Source of the DNA: CAVQBC01 sp963848415
GTDB lineage: Bacteria; Actinomycetota; Thermoleophilia; Solirubrobacterales; Solirubrobacteraceae
Direction of reading: 5' to 3'
DNA: 64,000 bases
Assembly: GCA_963848415.1 (NCBI GenBank)
Contig: CAWKDN010000002.1
Location: 434,001 to 498,000, forward strand
A program made the translations under genes and the position numbers. Under the pieces are notes generated by a model, which saw only the letters and a list, made by a program, of their open reading frames with translations, was not told where the DNA came from and ran no database searches. Position 1 is the stretch's first letter, and each line of letters begins with the position of its first letter. This document shows positions 1-7,058 of this stretch, piece by piece.

Positions 1-1048
1 CACGACCGGCAAGCCCAAGGGCGCGGTCGTCACCCACCGCGGCGCCTACCTGATGGGCCTCGGCGTGGCACTCGAGTGCGCGCTCGGGCCGGGCTGCCGC
101 TACCTGTGGACGCTGCCGATGTTCCACTGCAACGGCTGGTGCTTCCCGTACGCGGTGACCGCCGTGGCCGGGACCCACGTGTGCCTGCGCAAGGTCGAGC
201 CGGGGCGCATCTGGGAGCTGCTCGAGGGCGAGGAGATCACCCACTACTGCGGCGCGCCGACCGTCCACATCGGTGTCGTCAACGACGCCGCCGCCCACCG
301 CCTCGAGCAGGCGGTCCAGGTCCCGACGGGCGGCGCGCCGCCCTCCCCCACCCTGCTGGCCCGCATGCAGGAGCTCAACCTCCACCCCCAGCACCTCTAC
401 GGGCTGACCGAGAGCTACGGGCCGCACACGAGCTGTACCTGGGACCCGGCGTGGGACGAGCGCCCCGACGAGGACCGCGCCCGGTTGGCGGCCCGCCAGG
501 GCCAGGCGTTCCTGGCCGGCGAGCGCGTCCGGGTGGCCGGCGAGGACGGCGCGGACGTGGCGCGCGACGGAGAGGCGCTCGGCGAGGTGCTGCTGCGCGG
601 CAACACCGTCATGGCCGGCTACCACGAGGCGTCGGAGCTGACCGAGGAGGCCTTCGCGGGCGGCTGGTTTCACACGGGCGACCTCGCGGTCTGGCACCCC
701 GACGGCCACGTCGAGCTGCGCGACCGCAAGAAGGACATCGTCATCACCGGCGGCGAGAACGTCTCCACCATCGAGGTCGAGCAGGCGCTCGCCCAGCACG
801 ACGCGGTGCTGGAGGCCGCCGTCGTGGCGATCCCCGACGAGCGCTGGGGCGAGCGGCCAAAGGCCTTCGTCGAGTTGCGCGAGGGCGCAGAGGCCTCAGA
901 AGAGGAGCTGATCGAGTTCGCCGGCGAGCGCCTCGCGCGCTTCAAGCGCCCGGCGGCGGTCGCCTTCGGTGAGCTGCCACGGACGTCGACCGGCAAGGTG
1001 CAGAAGCACGTGCTGCGCGACCGCGAGGCCGACGGCGAGGGCGGTTAG
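1..1048 (+). CDS. Acyl-CoA synthetase (AMP-binding), 5' end outside window
   Basis: C-terminal ~348 residues of an AMP-dependent acyl-CoA synthetase, which activates a carboxylic acid through an acyl-adenylate and transfers it to CoA. The frame is open from base 2 and begins inside the phosphate-binding loop (TTGKPKG). Next come the YGLTES motif, GWFHTGDL with the adenylate-binding Asp, the hinge DRKKDIVITGGENVS and the C-terminal catalytic Lys in TSTGKVQKH. The short spacing and the PMFHCNGW segment resemble the FadD/AcsM-like short- to medium-chain acyl-CoA ligases; the substrate cannot be read. The N-terminal domain is missing only because of the window edge. Its stop overlaps the stop of the convergent M20 gene by four bases. 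A second, complete ligase of this superfamily lies 6 kb downstream. Confidence 0.95.
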   Translation, partial: TTGKPKGAVVTHRGAYLMGLGVALECALGPGCRYLWTLPMFHCNGWCFPYAVTAVAGTHVCLRKVEPGRIWELLEGEEITHYCGAPTVHIGVVNDAAAHRLEQAVQVPTGGAPPSPTLLARMQELNLHPQHLYGLTESYGPHTSCTWDPAWDERPDEDRARLAARQGQAFLAGERVRVAGEDGADVARDGEALGEVLLRGNTVMAGYHEASELTEEAFAGGWFHTGDLAVWHPDGHVELRDRKKDIVITGGENVSTIEVEQALAQHDAVLEAAVVAIPDERWGERPKAFVELREGAEASEEELIEFAGERLARFKRPAAVAFGELPRTSTGKVQKHVLRDREADGEGG

Positions 1049-2154
1049 ACGCCGCAGGAGCGGCGAGCGATCTCGACGTAGGCGTCGAGCGCCGCCTCGA
1101 GCTTGGCCACCTCGGCCCACTCGTCGGTCTGGTGGGCCTGGCCCGCCTCGCCGGGGCCGCAGATGACCGTCGGCACGCCGCCGTAGGCGGGCGTGAGCGC
1201 GGACGCGTCGGTGAAGTACGCCAACCCGCGCGGCTCCGCGGGCGAGGCGCCCAGCACGTCATGGACGTCGCGCACCCACGGGTCGGCGGAATCGGAGACG
1301 ACCGGGTCGAACGCGATCCGGGTGGCGAGCGAGACGTCGTGGCCCGCGGCAGCGGCGATCGCCTCGAGCACGGCCTGCGCGCCGAGGCCGGGGACGGTGC
1401 GCACGTCGATCTCCGCGCCCGCGCCGTCGGGCACCGAGTTGACGTTCACGCCGCCGGAGACGGTGCCGACGCTGAGCGTCGGGCGGCCGAGCAGCGCGTG
1501 CTCCTCGGCCTCGAGCTCGAGGCCGTCGAGCGCAGCCACCGCACGGGCGAGCGGATAGATCGCGTTGACCCCCAGCTGTGGCGAGGAGCCATGGGCCGAC
1601 CGCCCCTCGGTGGTCGCCTCGATCCAGATGACGCCCTTGTGGGCGACGCACGGCGCGTTGCCGGTCGGCTCGGCGACCAGCAGCGCCCCGGCCTCGCCCA
1701 GCGCGCCGGGCGCCTCGGTCAGGGCGACGGCGCCCTCGCAGCCGGTCTCCTCCCCCGCGCACAGCACGATCTCCAGGCCGCCCGCGCCCGGGCCGAGGGC
1801 GGCGAGGCGCTCGGCGGCGAGCACGATCGCCGCCACACCGCCCTTCATGTCCGACGCCCCGCGGCCGTAGAGGCGCTCGTCGTCGAGCTCGCCGAACGGC
1901 TCGCGCGACCAGCGCGCGCGGCCGAGCGGCACGGTGTCCAGGTGCCCGGTCATGGCCAGCGCGGGCCGCTCGCCGCGGCCCTCGAGGCGGGCGACCAGGT
2001 TCGGGCGCCCCGGCGCGAGCTCGTAGTAGGCGACCGACAGGCCGGCGGCCTGCAGGCGGGCGCCGAGCAGCTCGGCCGCCTGCGCCTCGCCGCCAGGCGG
2101 GTTGATGGTCTCCAGCGCGACCAGCTCGCGGGTCAGGTCGGTGACGGCGCCCAC
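1045..2154 (-). CDS. M20 family metallopeptidase (ArgE/DapE-like deacylase)
   Basis: 369 residues, the usual length for the ArgE/DapE/ACY1 group of zinc amidohydrolases, which remove acyl groups from amino acids or cleave small peptides in the cytoplasm. Visible zinc and catalytic motifs in order: TGHLDTVP (first His, about residue 70), YGRGASDMKGG (bridging Asp, about 103), the catalytic Glu pair in CAGEETG (about 136) and a late His in AHQTDEW. The insertion that forms the dimerisation lid is present (HGSSPQLGVNAI). The exact substrate (acetylornithine, succinyl-diaminopimelate or another N-acyl amino acid) cannot be decided because no arginine or lysine genes are near. It stands alone; the toxin-antitoxin pair starts divergently 60 bases upstream. 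Confidence 0.9.
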   Translation of the reverse strand: MGAVTDLTRELVALETINPPGGEAQAAELLGARLQAAGLSVAYYELAPGRPNLVARLEGRGERPALAMTGHLDTVPLGRARWSREPFGELDDERLYGRGASDMKGGVAAIVLAAERLAALGPGAGGLEIVLCAGEETGCEGAVALTEAPGALGEAGALLVAEPTGNAPCVAHKGVIWIEATTEGRSAHGSSPQLGVNAIYPLARAVAALDGLELEAEEHALLGRPTLSVGTVSGGVNVNSVPDGAGAEIDVRTVPGLGAQAVLEAIAAAAGHDVSLATRIAFDPVVSDSADPWVRDVHDVLGASPAEPRGLAYFTDASALTPAYGGVPTVICGPGEAGQAHQTDEWAEVAKLEAALDAYVEIARRSCGV

Positions 2155-2199
2155 GCCCGGCGCCTACCCCGGCGCCGGCGCGCTCACGCCGTTCCTGTA

Positions 2200-2215
2200 G
2201 TGCTACAACTAGCAC
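2200..2215. promoter_or_regulatory. Inverted repeat in front of the Phd/PIN operon, probable autoregulatory operator
   Basis: Perfect inverted repeat GTGCTA-CAAC-TAGCAC ending one base before the antitoxin ATG. Phd/YefM-type antitoxins repress their own operons by binding short palindromes over the promoter, so this is the obvious candidate site. Its position directly against the start codon implies a leaderless or very short-leader transcript. Binding itself is inferred. Confidence 0.6.
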
Positions 2216-2491
2216 ATGCGGGCCATCGGGATCAGAGAGCTGCGCCAACACGCGAGCCGGTACCTGCGCGACGTCCAGCGGGGCGAGACGATCGAGGTCA
2301 CCGACCGCGGCCGCCCCGTCGCTCGCCTCGTGCCGATCCCGGTCGCGTCCGGGATCGAGGACCTGACCGCCACCGGCAGGCTGGCGCCCCCGCGAGGTGA
2401 TCTCGCGGGGCTCGGGTCGCCGCTCGCCCCTGCGAACGGCGCGGCCCTCCCGAGTGACGTGCTGGGAGACCTTCGCGCGGATGAGCGCTGA
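2216..2491 (+). CDS. Type II antitoxin, Phd/YefM family
   Basis: 91-residue antitoxin. The N-terminal DNA-binding fold is recognisable in IGIRELRQHASRYLRDV followed by GETIEVTDRGRPVARLVPI, the standard Phd/YefM pattern in which the first half dimerises on operator DNA. The C-terminal tail (residues ~50-91) is low in structure and would wrap the toxin. The stop codon lies inside the next gene (11-base overlap in another frame), so antitoxin and PIN toxin are translationally coupled, as usual for VapBC-like modules. Promoter and operator are the palindrome just upstream. Confidence 0.9.
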   Translation: MRAIGIRELRQHASRYLRDVQRGETIEVTDRGRPVARLVPIPVASGIEDLTATGRLAPPRGDLAGLGSPLAPANGAALPSDVLGDLRADER

Positions 2492-2882
2492 GGGCGCCGG
2501 CTACATCGACTCGTCCGCGCTCGTCAAGCTCGTCGTCAGCGAGCCCGAGTCGCCGGCGCTGGCCCTCCACCTCGAGCGGCGCGCGCCGCACGTCTCCTGT
2601 GCGCTGGCGCGCGTCGAGGTGCTCCGGGCCGTGCAGCCGCAGGGCCGGCGGGCGATCGAGCGCGCCTTCCGGCTGCTGGAGGGCATCGCGCTGCTGCGCC
2701 TCGACGACGTGCTGCTCGACGCAGCCGGCGCACTCGACGCCCCGCACCTTCGCAGCCTCGACGCGATCCACCTCGCAGCGGCCATGGCGCTGGGTGACGA
2801 CCTCACTGAGGTCATAACGTACGACCGGCGCATGGCCGGCGCGGCCGACTCGCTCGGCCTCGTGGTCGCTGCGCCGTCGTGA
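2481..2882 (+). CDS. PIN-domain toxin (VapC-like ribonuclease)
   Basis: 133-residue PIN-domain RNase, partner of the preceding antitoxin. The acidic active-site residues are visible: YIDSSALVKL near the N-terminus (first Asp), a Glu in ALARVEVLRA, and the Asp pair in RSLDAIHLAAA and VITYDRRMA. Such toxins cleave tRNA or rRNA when the antitoxin is degraded. The ATG inside the antitoxin gene is chosen because it starts exactly at the conserved first strand (MSAEGAGYIDSS); an in-frame start further upstream would add an Arg-rich tail that reads like antisense/other-frame sequence of the antitoxin. No other gene belongs to the operon. Confidence 0.88.
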   Translation: MSAEGAGYIDSSALVKLVVSEPESPALALHLERRAPHVSCALARVEVLRAVQPQGRRAIERAFRLLEGIALLRLDDVLLDAAGALDAPHLRSLDAIHLAAAMALGDDLTEVITYDRRMAGAADSLGLVVAAPS

Positions 2883-2950
2883 CGACTGAGCGATGAGTCT
2901 CCGCGCCGGGACGGGTCATAAACCAGTCGTCGACGAGAAGGAGACCCGCC

Positions 2951-3349
2951 GTGCCGCTGCCCCGCCTGATCCTCGCCCTGCCGATCGCCGACCGCGCGAC
3001 GTCGTTCGCCTTCTATCAGCAGGCGCTGGGGCTCGAGGCGACCGGCGAGCCGGCCGACGACGGCATCCCCGAGCCGCTGCAATTCGTCGTCAATGACGGC
3101 GTGCACCTGATGCTGATCCCGACCGTCGGGTTCGGGTGGGTGACCGGGGACCACGAGGTCGCCGAGCGCGGGCACAGCGAGTGCCTGCTGGGCCTCGAGG
3201 CCGACACCGAGGCGGCCGTTGACGAGCAGATCGAGCGTGCGGTTCAGGCCGGGGCGAAGATCGCCGACGCCGCCGAGCGCAAGCCGTGGGGCTATACGGC
3301 CGCGTTCGCCGACCCCGACGGCCACCTGTGGTCCGTTACCGCACCGTAG
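2951..3349 (+). CDS. VOC family protein (glyoxalase/bleomycin-resistance fold)
   Basis: 132 residues with two beta-alpha-beta-beta-beta modules. The first module has RLILALPIADRATSFAFYQQALGLE and the second WGYTAAFADPDGHLWSVT, the pattern of the vicinal-oxygen-chelate superfamily (lyases, dioxygenases and drug-binding proteins). The DPDGHLW ending is typical of the uncharacterised glyoxalase-like group rather than of true glyoxalase I. GTG start chosen because of the good ribosome-binding sequence GAAGGAG nine bases before it. It faces the SRAP gene across a structured repeat element. Function beyond the fold is unknown. Confidence 0.85.
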   Translation: MPLPRLILALPIADRATSFAFYQQALGLEATGEPADDGIPEPLQFVVNDGVHLMLIPTVGFGWVTGDHEVAERGHSECLLGLEADTEAAVDEQIERAVQAGAKIADAAERKPWGYTAAFADPDGHLWSVTAP

Positions 3350-3360
3350 CGCCGACGCGC

Positions 3361-3467
3361 CAGAACCACCGGCCGGGACGAGAACGGCATGTCCACCATG
3401 CGCTTCTCGTCCCACCTGGCGGAGAACGCCCCACCAGGCACCCTCATCCCCTTGCCAGCGGGGTTAC
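3361..3467. repeat. Partial copy of the structured intergenic repeat (hairpin plus right arm)
   Basis: Non-coding element between two convergent genes, alignable with the right two thirds of the element at 55116-55276. It contains a hairpin with a 10 bp stem (3375-3384 with 3404-3413), a 2x2 internal loop, a GCATG/CATGC upper stem and a 5-base loop; a second hairpin CCTGG/CCAGG (3415-3438); then the right arm ending CCAGCGGGGTT. The stem differs from the other copy by a paired change (GGGAC/GTCCC versus GGTAC/GTACC). The left closing arm found in the other copy is not visible here. Confidence 0.75.
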
Positions 3468-3481
3468 CGCCGCGGCTCAGC

Positions 3482-4210
3482 TCAGGCCAACCGCAGCTGC
3501 TCCGGCTCGCCCGAGCCCTGCGGAGGCGCCACCAGCAGCTCCGGCCCCTCGACCCCGGCCCGGTTGACCCTCGGGTTGGCGGGCGCCGCGGTGGTCCGCT
3601 CGGCCACGAGCGGCGCGAGCAGCTCGGCCGCCGCCTCGCCGTCGACCTCGCCCGAGAGCCACGCCGCCTCGGCCTCGGGGCCGGTGAGGATGACCGGCAT
3701 GCGGTTGTGGACCGGCGCGCAGACCGCGTTGGCGGTCGTGGTGAACAGCGCCGCCGAGGCGACGTCCGCCCCGCCCACGGTCACCTCGGACCACACGCCC
3801 GCGAACGCGAACGGGGCGCCGCCGTCGACCTCGTAACGGAACGGCACGCGGGCGCCCTTCGGGTGCTCGGGCTTGAGCCACTCATACCAGCCGTCGGCCG
3901 GGATCAGGCAGCGCCGCGACCCCCGCCCCAGCAGCGAGCCGAACCAGCGGTTGTGCAGGGCGGTCTCCGAGCGGACGTTGATCGGCTGGGCGCCCTTGCC
4001 GACCGCCGCCGCCGAGCGCGGCACGAGCCCCCAGCGCAGCACTCGCGCCTCGCGCGCCTCGCCGTCGGCCGAGGTCACGGCGAGCACCGACTCGGTGGGG
4101 CAGACATTGAACCGCCCGAGCGTGTCGGGATCGATCCCGCGCTCGTCGAACTCCCAACGCTGGGCGATCCGGCGGCCGTTGACGTCGGTCAGCGTGTAGC
4201 GCCCGCACAT
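3482..4210 (-). CDS. SRAP-domain protein (YedK/HMCES family, abasic-site crosslinker)
   Basis: 242 residues. SRAP proteins form a covalent thiazolidine crosslink to abasic sites in single-stranded DNA through the Cys at position 2, shielding them during replication. The start is fixed by this requirement: the ATG reads MCGRYTL, leaving Cys2 at the mature N-terminus after Met removal. Other family signatures are NVCPTESV, RWGLVP, NVRSETALHNRWF, RRCLIPADGWYEW (catalytic Glu) and APVHNRMPVIL (catalytic His). It begins 11 bases after the stop of the MMPL exporter on the same strand, so the two may be co-transcribed; any functional tie is unclear. The structured repeat lies just downstream. Confidence 0.95.
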   Translation of the reverse strand: MCGRYTLTDVNGRRIAQRWEFDERGIDPDTLGRFNVCPTESVLAVTSADGEAREARVLRWGLVPRSAAAVGKGAQPINVRSETALHNRWFGSLLGRGSRRCLIPADGWYEWLKPEHPKGARVPFRYEVDGGAPFAFAGVWSEVTVGGADVASAALFTTTANAVCAPVHNRMPVILTGPEAEAAWLSGEVDGEAAAELLAPLVAERTTAAPANPRVNRAGVEGPELLVAPPQGSGEPEQLRLA

Positions 4211-4221
4211 ACCCGGAGAGG

Positions 4222-6360
4222 CTAGCCGCCGGCTCCCTCGAGCGAGACGCGCGGGAGCGCGCGGCCGAGCCAGCGGGGCAGCCACCACGCGCGGTCGCCC
4301 AGCAGCGCCATCACCGCCGGCGCGACCAGCAGGCGCACCACCAGCACGTCGATCAGGATCGCGACCGCGAGACCGAGGCCGATGGTCTTGACGATGACGT
4401 CCGGGTCGGTCACGAAGCCGAGGAAGACGGCGGTCATGATCGCGCCCGCGGCGAGGATGATCCTCGCCACTCGCGCCAGGCCCTGCTCGACGCTGCCGGC
4501 CGGCCCGGCGCCGCGCTGGTACTCCTCGCGGATGCGCGACTGCAGGAAGACGTTGTAGTCCATGCTCAACCCGAAGAGCACGGCGAACATGAACAGCGGC
4601 ACGAAGCTGACGATCGGCACGTCGCCCTCGATCCCGAGCAGGCTCGCGCCCCAGCCCCACTGGAAGACGGCGACCACCACGCCGTAGGCGGCGGCGATCG
4701 AGAGCAGGTTGAAGGCCGCCGAGACCAGCGGCACCCACAGCGAGCGGAACACCGCGATCAGCAGCAGGACGCTGAGGCCGACCACGAGGGCGATGAACAG
4801 CGGCAGCCGCGAGGCGATCGTGCCGGCGAGGTCCTCGAAGGTGGCGGTCACCCCGCCGACGTAGACGGCCGCCCCCGAGCCGCGCGTCGCGGCCGGCAGC
4901 ACGTCCCCGCGCAGGCGGTCGACCAGCGCGCTCGTGCGCTCGTCCTGCGGGGCGGAGCGCGGGATGACGGTGAAGGTCGCCGCGTCGCGGGCCGGGTTGA
5001 GCTGGGGCGGCGAGACGAAGGCGACCCCGGCGGTGCGCTGGACGTCGCGCTGCACGCGCGCCAGCGTCGCGCGGTCGCTGCTTGCGCCCGGCAGCTCGGC
5101 GGCGAGCAGGAGCGGACCGTTGAAGCCTGGCCCGAAGCCCTCCGCGAGCCGGTCGTAGGCAACCCGGGTCGGCGTGCCGGCGCGGTCGTTGCCGTCGTCG
5201 GGCTGGCCCAGGCGCAGCTGGGTGAAGGGCAGGGCGAGCACGAGCAGGATCACCGTGCCGGCGATGGCGAAGCGCCACGGCCGAGCGGTGATCCGGCGCC
5301 CCCAGGCCGCGAAGCGGGGCGACGGCGCGACGTGCTCGGGCCGCTTCGGCGCCAGCCGGCGGGAGAAGAGCCCCATCAGCACGGGCAGCACGGTGACCGC
5401 GCCGACCGCCACCGTGGCCACGACGATCGCCGATCCGACGCCCATCCGGCCCACGAAGGGGATGCCGGTGGCCAGCAGGCCGGCGATGGCGACGACGACG
5501 ATCGCACCCGCGGCGATCACCGACGCCCCCGCCGTGCGATTCGCCGTGCTCGCGGCGGCGGGCACCGAGTCCCCGGCGGCGAGCTGCTCGCGGTAGCGCC
5601 CGACGATCAGCAGCGCGTAGTCGATGCCGGCGCCGAGGCCGAGCATCACCCCCAACGTCGGGGCGAAGCTCGGGAAGTCCGTGAACGCGGCGCCGAAGCG
5701 CAGCAGCAGGATCCCGCCGGCCAGCGCGATCAGCGCGGACACCAGCGTGACCACCATCGCGGCGGCGGAGCGGAACACGAGCGTGAGCACGATGACGGCC
5801 ACCGCCACGCCGATCAGCTCGCCGACAGGCGCGACCTGCTGCTCGGCCTGGTCGACGACCGCGCCGCCGCGGGAGACCTCGAGCCCCGTGCCGTCCGCGG
5901 CGCGCTCGGAGACCGCCGCGAGCCGCTCGCCCGGGTCGCGGCCGAGCGCGCCCGCCGGGCGGTCGTACTGCACGCTGGCAAACGCGATCCGCCCGTCGCG
6001 CGAGACCTGGCCGCGCCCCTGCGGGCTGAGCGGGTCGACCGCTGCGGTGACGTGCGGCTGGGCAGCGATCTCTCGCACGGTGCGGCTGATGGCCGCGGGC
6101 CGCCCCCCGTCGCGCAGCGTCCCGTCGTCGACCGCGAAGACGACGGTCGCCGTGTCCCCGGCCTGCGACGGGAAGCGCTGCTCGAGCACGTCGAGCGCCT
6201 GCTGGCTCTCGGTGCCGGGCGTCTCGAAGTCGTCGGAGAAGGCGCCACCCGCAGCACCGGCGACGCCGCCGAGCAGGGCGAGCGCGGCGACGACGACGGC
6301 GAGGGCGCGCTTGGGGCGGCGCGCGGCGGTGGCGGCGAGACGGCCGAGGAGAGCGGACAT
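4222..6360 (-). CDS. MMPL/RND-type membrane exporter
   Basis: 712 residues, twelve predicted membrane segments arranged as two repeats of one helix, a large extracytoplasmic loop and five helices, as in MmpL and hopanoid/lipid RND exporters. The proton-relay motif is visible twice: LGAGIDYALLIVGRYRE in the first half and FGLSMDYNVFLQSRIREEY in the second. The ATG reading MSALLGRLAATAARRP is preferred to a GTG six codons upstream that overlaps the control region. Likely cargo is a lipid or hydrophobic compound driven by proton flux, but this is inference from the family. A divergent TetR gene and a long palindrome between them suggest direct repression. A second MMPL protein lies at 41.5 kb. 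Confidence 0.92.
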   Translation of the reverse strand: MSALLGRLAATAARRPKRALAVVVAALALLGGVAGAAGGAFSDDFETPGTESQQALDVLEQRFPSQAGDTATVVFAVDDGTLRDGGRPAAISRTVREIAAQPHVTAAVDPLSPQGRGQVSRDGRIAFASVQYDRPAGALGRDPGERLAAVSERAADGTGLEVSRGGAVVDQAEQQVAPVGELIGVAVAVIVLTLVFRSAAAMVVTLVSALIALAGGILLLRFGAAFTDFPSFAPTLGVMLGLGAGIDYALLIVGRYREQLAAGDSVPAAASTANRTAGASVIAAGAIVVVAIAGLLATGIPFVGRMGVGSAIVVATVAVGAVTVLPVLMGLFSRRLAPKRPEHVAPSPRFAAWGRRITARPWRFAIAGTVILLVLALPFTQLRLGQPDDGNDRAGTPTRVAYDRLAEGFGPGFNGPLLLAAELPGASSDRATLARVQRDVQRTAGVAFVSPPQLNPARDAATFTVIPRSAPQDERTSALVDRLRGDVLPAATRGSGAAVYVGGVTATFEDLAGTIASRLPLFIALVVGLSVLLLIAVFRSLWVPLVSAAFNLLSIAAAYGVVVAVFQWGWGASLLGIEGDVPIVSFVPLFMFAVLFGLSMDYNVFLQSRIREEYQRGAGPAGSVEQGLARVARIILAAGAIMTAVFLGFVTDPDVIVKTIGLGLAVAILIDVLVVRLLVAPAVMALLGDRAWWLPRWLGRALPRVSLEGAGG

Positions 6361-6385
6361 GGCCGGGCACCTAAGCACAGTGGTC

Positions 6386-6412
6386 GCAATCTTGCAAGGA
6401 GTGCATTGTTGC
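6386..6412. promoter_or_regulatory. 27 bp palindrome between mmpl and tetR, probable TetR operator
   Basis: Nested inverted repeat GCAA-N3-TGCA-N5-TGCA-N3-TTGC centred at 6399, in an unusually AT-rich gap between the divergent MMPL and TetR genes. TetR-family dimers bind palindromes of this size next to their own gene, and the site lies 26 bases from the exporter start and 38 from the regulator start, so it could control both. Confidence 0.7.
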
Positions 6413-6449
6413 GTTGGCTGTGCGAATCGATGCTAGCCTGGGTCGAGAC

Positions 6450-7058
6450 ATGACCGGTTCACCCGGCCTCCGGGAGCGCAAGCGGGCCCGCACCCGCCAG
6501 GCGATCATCGACGCCGCGCTGCGGCTGTTCGACGAGCGCGGCTTCGAGCACACCACCATCGCCGACATCGCGGCGGCGGCCGACATCGCGCCGCGCACCT
6601 TCTTCGGCTACTTCGCCTCCAAGGAAGACGTGGTCTTCTACGACTTCGAGGGCTTCCTGGACGCGCTGGCCGCCCAGCTGGCCGAGCGCCCGCCGAGCGT
6701 GACGGCGATCGACACGCTGCACGCCTTCGTCAACCAGGTGCTCGACGACCACGACTTCGCCGACGAGAACGAGCGCTGCCGGGCCCGGCTGATCGACGCC
6801 GAGCCCGCGCTGGCTGCCCGCGACCGCGCGCTGCTCGGCCGGGTCGAGGAGATCCTGACCCCGGAGGTCGCCCGCGACCTCGACCGCCCGGCCGACGACC
6901 TGCTGCCGCGCATGGTCGCGGCGGCGGCCACCGCGACGCTCGCCCGGCTCGATCAGGCCGACAAGAAGGGCGCGGACATCGACCTCGGCGACGCCCGCCG
7001 GCGCATCGACGAGGCGTTCAGCTTCCTGCGCGGCGGGCTCACCGAGCTGCGGGGCTAG
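6450..7058 (+). CDS. TetR family transcriptional regulator
   Basis: 202 residues. The N-terminal helix-turn-helix is textbook TetR: RARTRQAIIDAALRLFDERGFEHTTIADIAAAADIAPRTFFGYF, residues ~12-55. The C-terminal ligand domain is predicted helical and not closely recognisable. The ATG following CTAGCCTGGGTCGAGAC is chosen because it starts just before the HTH; a longer version would run through the operator. By position it should repress the divergent MMPL exporter and itself, responding to a substrate or toxic lipid. Its 3' end overlaps the convergent acyl-CoA synthetase by 20 bases. Confidence 0.93.
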   Translation: MTGSPGLRERKRARTRQAIIDAALRLFDERGFEHTTIADIAAAADIAPRTFFGYFASKEDVVFYDFEGFLDALAAQLAERPPSVTAIDTLHAFVNQVLDDHDFADENERCRARLIDAEPALAARDRALLGRVEEILTPEVARDLDRPADDLLPRMVAAAATATLARLDQADKKGADIDLGDARRRIDEAFSFLRGGLTELRG

